A stretch of 49,281 nucleotides of DNA, taken from the NCBI GenBank assembly GCA_045656145.1, contig JAZOQP010000036.1:1-49281 (forward strand). Direction: 5' to 3'. Position numbers and translations under genes: made by a program. This stretch comes from SIG565 sp045656145. Its GTDB lineage: Bacteria; Bacillota; Clostridia; Oscillospirales; Acutalibacteraceae. Shown here piece after piece: positions 24,922 to 34,500 of this stretch (the stretch's first letter is position 1; the number at the start of each line of letters is the position of its first letter). The notes beneath the pieces were generated by a model, which saw only the letters and a list, made by a program, of their open reading frames with translations, made no database searches and had not been told where the DNA came from.

Positions 24922-25497
24922 ATGAGTTACCATTTTTATGCAATGCTATCAAGAATGAAAAATATTTACCGCTGGGGACTTATGAGGAATACAAAAAGCG
25001 AAAACCTAAGCGAACATTCCTTAGAGGTTGCCTTTATTGCACATGCCCTGGGCATTATTAGCAATAAAAAATTCGGCGGAAATATTGATGCAAACGGTTT
25101 GGCTGTTAAAGCAATGTTCCATGATACAAGCGAAATTATAACAGGCGATATGCCAACCCCCATTAAATATTATAACCCCGAAATTAAAAACGTTTATAAG
25201 CAAATCGAAACAATTGCTGAGGATAAATTAATTTCTTACGCACCCGATTATATGAAGGATGAATTATCCGAAATTTATAAAAGCATCGATAAAAAAGAAA
25301 AGAAATTAATTAAGGCGGCGGATAAGATTTCGGCATATATAAAATGCCTTGAAGAACTCAAAATGGGTAACCGCGAATTTGCAGTTGCCGAGAATAGTAC
25401 AAAAAAAGCCATTCTCGATATGAACTGCCCCGAAGCCGAAACATTTATGAACGATTTCATTGAGTCCTTTAATTTAAGCCTTGATGAGCAAAATTAA
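24922..25497 (+). CDS. yfbR: YfbR-like 5'-deoxynucleotidase (HD domain)
   Basis: The only plus-strand gene of the window. YfbR-type HD hydrolases remove phosphate from deoxynucleoside 5'-monophosphates and help balance dNTP pools. It has 191 residues. The residues known for the E. coli enzyme can be matched: R17-W18 (IYRWGLM), H32 (SEHSLEVA), H67-D68 (AMFHDTSE), E71, D76 (ITGDMPTP) and D134 (KAADKISAY). The ribosome binding site is TTAGGTGGTG. It shares a promoter region with the YfhO-like gene and ends at a bidirectional terminator. Confidence 0.9.
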   Translation: MSYHFYAMLSRMKNIYRWGLMRNTKSENLSEHSLEVAFIAHALGIISNKKFGGNIDANGLAVKAMFHDTSEIITGDMPTPIKYYNPEIKNVYKQIETIAEDKLISYAPDYMKDELSEIYKSIDKKEKKLIKAADKISAYIKCLEELKMGNREFAVAENSTKKAILDMNCPEAETFMNDFIESFNLSLDEQN

Positions 25498-25516
25498 ATC
25501 ATAAACCAAACAATAA

Positions 25517-25550
25517 GAACCCCACGGAGAAATCCGTGGGGTTCCTTTTT
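25517..25550. terminator. Bidirectional terminator between the yfbR-like gene and the giant surface protein gene
   Basis: A perfect 12-bp stem (25517-25528 and 25533-25544) with a GAAA tetraloop, followed on the plus strand by five T residues. The two genes converge here, and on the minus strand the hairpin is followed by a mixed TTATTG run. Confidence 0.92.
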
Positions 25551-25562
25551 ATAAATTATTGA

Positions 25563-28500
25563 TTATTGTAATTGCTCATCCATTTCTTGTTTTTTCTTAA
25601 TAACAACAATTACAACAACAACTGCAGCCAAGAGAACTGAGAGCATTAACATACCTACAGCAATTATTATAACAATGCCAACATTGGACTGTCTAATAAC
25701 TCTGATAACTTCGTTAAAGGACTGTGGTTCATCCTGCTGAACAGGTTTCTTATTTCCATCAGTCTGATTATCAGGCTGCTGTGTTCCGGGATCTTGTGTT
25801 CCGGGATCCTGTGTGCCGGGATCTTGTGTGCCGGGATCCTGTGTTCCGGGATCCTGTGTTCCGGGCTGAGGACCACCATCTAAGTACTGGAAGAGTACAT
25901 TGTTATTGCGACACCAAAGTTCTGCAGTAGAACCTGTATAACCATAAATCACAAGATTTGGGTTAGCAGTTAACAGACCTGTTGGGTCGATTTCAACTGT
26001 ACGGCTGTAAATTACAAAGAAGGTAATGGTACTAATATCTTTAAATGCATTTTTGCCAATCTTTTCAAGACCCTCAGGCAATGTGTAACCGCCTGCTAAG
26101 ACTGTGCCTTCAAATGCCGATTCGCCAATAACCTTAATTGTGCTCGGGATGGTAACAAAGAATAGATTAGACAATCCCTTAAAGGCATTTGTACCTATTT
26201 CTTCGATACCCTCATCTATATCAACGATATAAACCGAAGCCGCTGCTGCCGGATCTGTAAATAATCCTTCCTTGATTCCCTTAACATTTACACCATTAAT
26301 TACCGCAGGAATTCTAATTCTTCCTGAATATGGCTTTGTTGGGTCAAGAATTTCATAACCTATAACATAACCGTCACTATCAACTGTGAATTTATAGTTT
26401 AAGGTATCCTCATAATAATTTACAGTAGGCGGAATTTCAGGCTTAGGACCACCATCTAAATACTGGAAGTTAATCTTGAAGTTCTGACACCAAAGTTCTG
26501 CGGTAGAATCTGTGTAACCATAAACCACAAGGTTCGGGTTAGTACGTGTTAGACCTGTTGGGTCGATAACAACTGTGCGGCTAAGAATCTTGAATGAAGA
26601 AATACCATTAAGAGCCTTAAATGCATTCCTATCGATTCTCTGGAGTCCTTCAGGTAATGTTATATCACCCATTAATGCAGTATTCTCAAATGCCGATTCA
26701 CCAATAATCTTAATTGTTTTCGGGAAGTTTATGAAGGAAAGTTTAAGTAATCCCTTGAAGGCTCTTGCTCCAATTTCCTCGATACCTTCTTCGAGTTCAA
26801 CCGCGATAATCGAACCTGCAACCGCGGGATCGTTAAATACTCCTTCTTTAATACCCTTAACAGCTTTGCCGTTAACCTTTGCAGGAATCTTAATCTTTAA
26901 GGAGTAATCCTTAGATTTATCCTTAATTTCGTAGCCTGTAATAAAGCCATCGCCATCAATAGTGAACTTATAGTTTCCATTGTCTTCATAATCAGCTGCA
27001 GAAGGAGCCTTATAGTCTTCTATCGGAATAAACTCATGTCTATTCTTTGCAGCATATTCTTCAGCTGTTGAACCGGGTATACCGTGAATCTTAATCTCTC
27101 TATCGAATATACCACCACCGAATTTCATATTCGGGTTATAGATATAAATATCGGTTAATTCAGGGAGACTTCTGAATGCAGCATTGCCGATTTCTTGAAC
27201 AGTTGCAGGAATCTTAAGTTCTCCGCTAATTCCTGAGCTTGTAAATGCCTTCTTGCCAATATACTTTAAGGTGTTTGGCAACTTAATTGACTTAAGGTGA
27301 GGAGTATTACTAAATACTTCATCCTCAATTACTGCAATACCATCTTCCATTTCAAGATTTATAATCTTCGGTAAACCATTTGTAGGTACGCCTTCAAACT
27401 GGAATGAAGAAGAAATTGCATAAACAGGAACGCGCTTGCCACCAACTGTGATATGAGACGGGAATACTACCTTACCGCCTACACCTTGGTAACGAGAAAG
27501 CACATAATAAGGATTCTCTAAAAGTTTATATTCATCTTCCTTAATCTGTTCGTACTTAACTAATGAGCCGAAGAACTTAGCATTCGTATCAAGAACGCCT
27601 TCCATTTCGGTATAGAAGTCCTTAAGATCGCCAATGAATGTTAAGTTTCTGAAAAGTAGACGCTCGGCATAATCTTCACTCTCTCCGCGAGCCTTATCTG
27701 CCTTTACAATTTCTTCGGCAGTTGAGCCGGGAACACCGTGAATAACTGTGTTCATTGGGAAGTAATACTCCTGCGCATCGCTAGCCATTGAGAAATAACA
27801 ATCCTTATTGTAAATCCAAACTTCTTTGAAGGAGCTAAAGTTTACTAATGAGTTAGTTACCCAATCAACAGATATCGGAGCCACAAACTTTTCAACGCGG
27901 GTCTGATAGAATACACGACCCGGGATTTCAGATTTACGAACAGCGTTTGTACCATACGCCTGAAGCATACCATTGTGGTCGATATTAACTTCTCTAAGTG
28001 AAGTACAGTAATCGAACGCATAAAGACCAATTACCGTTACAGCAGAAGGAATATCGATAGTTTCAAGAGAAGAACATCCAAGGAAGGTCTGCTGAGCAAT
28101 ACTTGTTAGAGATTCAGGAAGTTCTACATACTTTAAGTTGTAGCAGTTTCTGAATGCCCAGAAACCTGTTGAGGTAACGCCTTCTTCGAGTTCAAGAGCA
28201 TATACAGCGCGGCTATCAACCTTAGAATCCATCATGCCTGCGCCGGGATATACGCTAACTGTCTTCTTCTCGCCGCCAACAGTGATTTCAACCTGCTTTG
28301 GTAATAAGAACTTACCTGCTGAACGGTCTGTATAGGAGAATCCGGAAAGTGAATATACCCAATCTCCGCCACTCTCAACCGAGTGAATTTCAAACTTAAC
28401 TGTTTTGTTAACCTTATTATAGCGGTCATAGATTATCTGCTCAAAATCTTTAATAGAATTTGTAGCCTTAGTAAGATTTGCACCGCTAATTTCCTTAAAT

Positions 28501-31500
28501 GTAAGTCCATTCTTGATTGCATATGCTTCAGCAGTTGAACCCTTGTAACCAATAATTACAGCATCACCAGTAAATGCGGTTTCGCCGATAACTGCATCCT
28601 TATTAGTAATAACAATCTTTAAGTTATTACAGTTGCGGAATGCATTATCTTCAATTGTTGAAACACTGGCAGGTAGGAATACATCTGTTAACTTCGCAGC
28701 ACCTGCAAACGCAGAAGCACCGATAGTTTCAATTGTATTCGGGAATTTAACAACCTTTAACTTGGTTGCATCTAAGAATGCACCGCTGCCAATCTTTTGA
28801 ATATATTTTTCAAATTCAAGCTCAACAATCTGCTTGTTGCCAGGGTTACCCATTGCAAGAGCAGAGCCTACTTCGTAAACGTGGCCATCGGCATGTTCAG
28901 CCGGGAATATGATTTTTTCACTATAAGGCTGAGTTAAATCAGTACGGTTATAAGAAGTGATTAAACCATTTTCATAACTAAACTCATAGTTTCCGTTATT
29001 AAAGACGCTTCCCTTCGGGCTTACTGCAACTGTAATCTCAAACTCTTCGCCACCTGCAACAGCAACAAGGTTGTAAACGCCCTCTTTTATTGCGGTAATG
29101 CTTACACCATCAACAATTGATAAACCTGCAGGTTTCTTCTTGAATGAAACAGCCTCACCATTATAGTAACGTGGGCCAACCTCAAAGTTGATTTCCTTAA
29201 GGTTTAATGTTTCGCCAACGCTTAAATAGATAATTCTATCATCAACATCACGACATTCGCCGAGGCTTACTAAATAGCCGCTAGGCATAGCCGGTAAATC
29301 AAGAGATACTGAAACTGACTTAAACCAAGCACGTGAGCTGCCGTTTGAGAATAAAGTAACAGTACCTGTCTTCTTGTTTGAAGCCTCCATAAAGCCTTCT
29401 TGTTCAAGAGTTAACGGAGTTTCCTTGGAGTTATATAACTCAGCAAAGTTTGCTGTTCCGTTAGGAGCTACAGCGAAGGAAATATTATTCCCCTTCAAAG
29501 TTACTCTGTAGTTATATGTTTCAGGAATAGCATATTTAAATGTTGAATTTGTAACAGGAACAGAGAAAATATTGTTACCTTTATACTTATTAGCAGTACC
29601 GTTAGCACCCTTATAGGTAACAACGCTTAAAGCCGGAGCCTCGCTAACATAGAATGCACCACCAACCATGTGGTCGAGGTAATCTTCATGAGGAACGATA
29701 TAAGAAACAGTTACCTTCTTATTGCCTTTAACACCCTCAATGTTATATATACCGGGTTCAGAGGCAACAATCGTATGTGCTTTATTATCAATTGTTACTT
29801 TGTCAGCACCATTAAGAGCGGTCCAAGTGAATTTTTCGCCGGGAGATTCCAAATTATTAATTTTGCTGAATGAGGTAACAACGCCAACCTTAGCGGTTAA
29901 ACGGTTATGCTCATAACTTACAGCAGCGTTAGGCATATAAGTGCCATAAGTGAAAGAGAGTTTATTATCAGCACCGAAGTCAACACGACCTAATGCACCA
30001 ATAAGACCTCTTTGATTCCAACTACTCTTACCTGTAATATCCCAATCACGAGTGGAAGCGGTAACATCAATGATATAATCACTGAACTTAGAAAGAATCT
30101 TTGCTTCCGAGTGCTCAGGGTTAAGGGTTAATAGGTTGTATTCATTAGTGTAAATGCTAATACCCTTGTTTGGATCAAACTGGAGAGAACCGTTAAGCGG
30201 TAAAGCTCCTACGCTATTCTTCCACTCACTAGCCATGTGTGTGATACTATTTTTATCTAATAGGCCTGCATCTTTGGCTGTTTTAAGCATATGAACAGAT
30301 GCAATCCACATATCGGAAGTGCCATCTTCGGCAATTGCATCGGCATCTTTCTTAGTAAAGGTATGGTCAAAAATCTTATAGTTGCCATAATCATCAGCTA
30401 CAACAACATGAGCATCCATAATCTTCTTGTCGCCATCTTTAAGGGTAACATCATATCTGCCCGAACCGTAAGCATAAATTTCCTTAGTTGCATTATCAAT
30501 AAGGAAGTTACTGCCAACATAATCGGTTGACCACTCGAGTTTTTCACCTGTTGTGAAGTTGCCATCAGGAAGCTCAATTAAGAGTTTATCAAGAGAAATC
30601 TTGGTTGCCTGAGCCATGGGAATTGCCGGGAAATCCTGCATTACGTTATAAAGAGGTGCAACTTCGGTTGAGGGGAATTTGGTCATTTCTTCTGCGGAGA
30701 AGGTAATGGTAACCTTGGCACTGTTAAGCACAGTACGGGTTGTTCCCTCAAATGAATAACCTACGGTATGGCCGGATTTGCCAACAAGTGAATTCATATT
30801 ATTCTGCTGGTTGTTGGTTAATTCGATGTTCGAAACTTCTCTGTAACCTTCGCCGTTTCCGTTATCGAACCAAGTTTTAATATTTGTTCCAACAGCCTGA
30901 AGCTTTAACTTATTGAACTGCTTTTCAATAAGCGGAGCATTCTGCTTTAATACACCTGAAAGGCCATTAGCAATAACGAAAATATTAACTTCTGTATTAT
31001 TACCTGCCTCATCCACTACGCCATTTTCATCTTTAACCGTGCGAGGTATTCTATACATAGCTCTAATCTGATTATCGCTTGAATTCCAAGCCTTATTAGA
31101 GCCTAAGTTAAGTCTTACAATAGGACCTACCGCACCGGTTCCGTCATGGCTGAATCTTACGGTTGGCTTGATTCTAAGTTCTAAAGTAATATCGGCAAAC
31201 TGAGAAACTAATTTACCCGATTCACTGTTGGGGTCTAGGTAGAATGCACCTGTACCCGAGTCGCCAAACCAGGGGTTTTCTATTTCGTCATTAGTGCTAT
31301 CAAATAATGCACCAACACCGCCATCAATCTCCATATACTGCAACTTCGGAGTAGAATAATTGCCGTTTAATGTTGATTTCCATTCACTCTCAGGTGTAAA
31401 TGCACCGTTTGCATCAACATCTGCTGCAGTAAATGTGTGCTCATATAACTGATATTCGCCATCTTCATTAGGTGTGATGAAATAGATATCTTTACCATTT

Positions 31501-34500
31501 GTATCCTCAGCGCTTCTCTTAGCCTTTACGGTATAGAAACCATCAGAATAGGTGTAAACCGCATTATCCTGGAAGTTTAATGCGCCATAGGGGTTATCCC
31601 AATAGATATCTTCAGCGAGCATATAAACGCCATCGCCCAAATCGAAAATAAGATTATCAAAGTTTACCTTTGTTCCTGTTTTAATCGGAACAACAGGCTT
31701 TTGAGCGGTAACAATGTGGTAATCCACTTCAGAGGGAGCACCTATTACGAAAATAAGTTTGAACTCCTTAGTGCCTGCAACTGCAGTTACGCTATACTTA
31801 CCAACCTTATTCGGAGTAATGCTTTCACCCTCAACAATGTTAAGGCCTTCCGGCTTATTCTTGAAGGTAATTCTTGCACCATTATAGTAACGGTTGCCCA
31901 CCTCAAAGTTAACCTCAGAAAGAATTATGCTCTCACCAATTTTTAAGTTTATAACTCTTTCATCTTTGCCTAAGCACTTACCAACTTCTAATAAATACTC
32001 GCTAGGCATTTCCGGAATATCAAGAGAAACTGAAACCGACTTAAACCAAGCACGAGACATACCATTTGAATATAAAGCAATGGTACCTGTTTTCTTGTTA
32101 GAAGCCTCCATATAGCCTTGCTGTTCAATATCTAAAGGAGTTTTCTGAGAGCTATATACCTCAGCATAATCATTAGTTCCGTTAGGAGCGACATAGAAGG
32201 AAATATCATTTCCCTTTAGAGCAACCTTGAAATTATAGGTATCAGGAATATTATATTTGAATTCTGTGCTATCAAATGGAACTGAGAATGTATTATTACC
32301 GGAATATTTATTCTTGGTTCCATTAGCGCCCTTATAGGTAATAACATTTATAGAAGGTGATTCACTAACATAGAATGCGCCACCAACCATGTGGTCAAGG
32401 TAATCTTCATGAGGAACGATATAAGAAACAGTTACTTTATTATCACCCTTAACGCCCTCAATGTTATATATACCGGGTTCAGAGGCAACAATTGTATGTG
32501 CTTCATTATCAATTGTTACTTTGTCAGCACCATTAAGAGCGGTCCAAGTGAATTCCTCAGCGGATACTTCAACTTCTTCGATTTTTAGGTTATTAATCTT
32601 ATTAAGAGAGCACACAACGCCAACCTTAGCAGATAAACGGTTATTCTCATAGCTCGGAGCGGTATTGGGCACATAAATACCGTTAGTAAAGGATAATTTA
32701 TTATCATCGCCAAAGTCTACACGGCCTAATGCACCAATATAACCTCTTTGATTCCAATTATCTCTGGTGGAAGCAGTAAAGTTAATAACATAGTCGCTAA
32801 ATTTAGAAAGAATCTTTGCATCCTTGTGCTCAGGGTTGAGGGTTATTAAGTTGTTATCATTTGTATAAAGGCTAACACCCTTGTTTGTATCAAACATGAT
32901 AGAGCCGCCACTTGTAACACTATTTTTCCATACGCTACCCATATGGAAAATGCCATTAATATCCTCAAAGCCTGATTCCTTAGCTGTTCTAAGGCTATGA
33001 ATAGATGTAGTCCACATATCTGTAGAGCCATCCTCAGCAAATGCATCGGCATCATCCTGAGTAAAGGTGTGTTCGAATAGCTTATAGCTGCCATCTTCAT
33101 TCTCTACAATAATATGAGCCTCCATAACCTTCTTATCGCCATTCTTAATAACAACATCGCATCTGCCTGTGCCATAAGCATAAATTTCCTTATAATCATT
33201 ATCAACAAGGAAGTTGCTGCCAATATAATCGGTAGACCATTCTAGCTTTTCACCGGTTGTAAAGTTGCCATCAGGAAGCTGAATTAAGAGTTTATCAAGA
33301 GAAATCTTAGTACCTTTCTTCATAGGAATTGCGGGAAAATCCTGCATTACATTATAAAGAGGTGCAATTTCGGTTGAAGTAAATTTGGTCATTTCTTCAT
33401 CTGAGAAGGTAATGGATGCCTTAGCGCCACAAAGCACTGAACGGGTTGTGTTCTCAACCACAAAACCAATAGTATGACCTGTTTTACCAACGGTTAGGTT
33501 AACATTATTCTGCTGAGCCTCGGTTAACTCGAAGTTGTTTACCTCTACATAACCTGCGCCGCTTCCTGTATCAACCCAGGTTTTAACAACGGGGCCAACA
33601 GCCTGAAGCTTCATTTTGTTAATCTGCTTTTCAATAAGCGGGAAATCCTGCTTAACTGCCTCTTTAAGAGCAGCGCCTGTAGCCCATATATTAACTACAG
33701 TCTTATTAGCTTCATCATCCACTACGCCATTTTCATCTTTAACCGTGCGAGGAATTCTATACATTGCCTGAATCTGAGCATCGGTTGAATTCCAAGCATT
33801 GTTCGGGCCTAAATCAAGTCTTACAACAGGACCAATTGAGTTAACTCCTGCGTGGTTAAATCTTGTTGTAGGTTTAACTCTGAGTTCTAAGGTAATATCA
33901 GAGAATTGTGATACTAATTTACCTGATGCACTTTCAGGGTCTAGGTATAATGCGCCATTACCTGAGTCGCCAAACCAGGGATTATCTACGCCGTTATCTG
34001 TGTCATCAAATAAAGCACCAACACCGGCATGCTCTGTAATATACTGTACCTTCGGAGTAGAATAGCTGCCGTTTAATGTTGACTTCCATTCACTCTCAGG
34101 TGTAAATGCACCGTTTACATCAACATCTGCTGCAGTAAATGTGTGCTCATATAACTGATATTCGCCATCTTCATTAGGTGTGATAAAGTAGATATCGCGA
34201 CCCTCTGTATCATCTGCGCTCTTCTTAGCCTTTACGGTATAGAAACCATCGGCATAGGTGTAAACTGCATTATCCTGGAACTTTAATGCGCCATTGGGGT
34301 TATCCCAATAGATATCTTTAGGCTCTAAAAAGCTTCCGTCAGCCATCTCGAAAATAAGACCTTCAAAGCTTACCTTTGTGCCGGTTGCTACGGGAATAGC
34401 AGGCTTATTAGAGCCAATGATATGATATGGGCTATCTGCATAAAGAGCCTCAGCAGCTTTCTTTTCTTCATCACTAAAGGAAATTGTTACCCTTACAGAC

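Noticed and set aside
25563..25700. Sortase (LPXTG) anchor for the giant surface protein
   Set aside because: No LPXTG-like motif precedes the hydrophobic segment, and the tail after it is longer and mixed rather than a short basic end.
25781..25866. Short regular repeats that might suggest a CRISPR array
   Set aside because: The 15-bp units are directly adjacent with no spacers, they lie in frame in a large gene, and they encode a regular PGTQD stalk.
25667..25879. Overlapping open frame with repeated Pro-Glu-His type sequence
   Set aside because: It is a by-product of the 15-bp repeats read in another frame of the giant gene; it has no ribosome binding site of its own.
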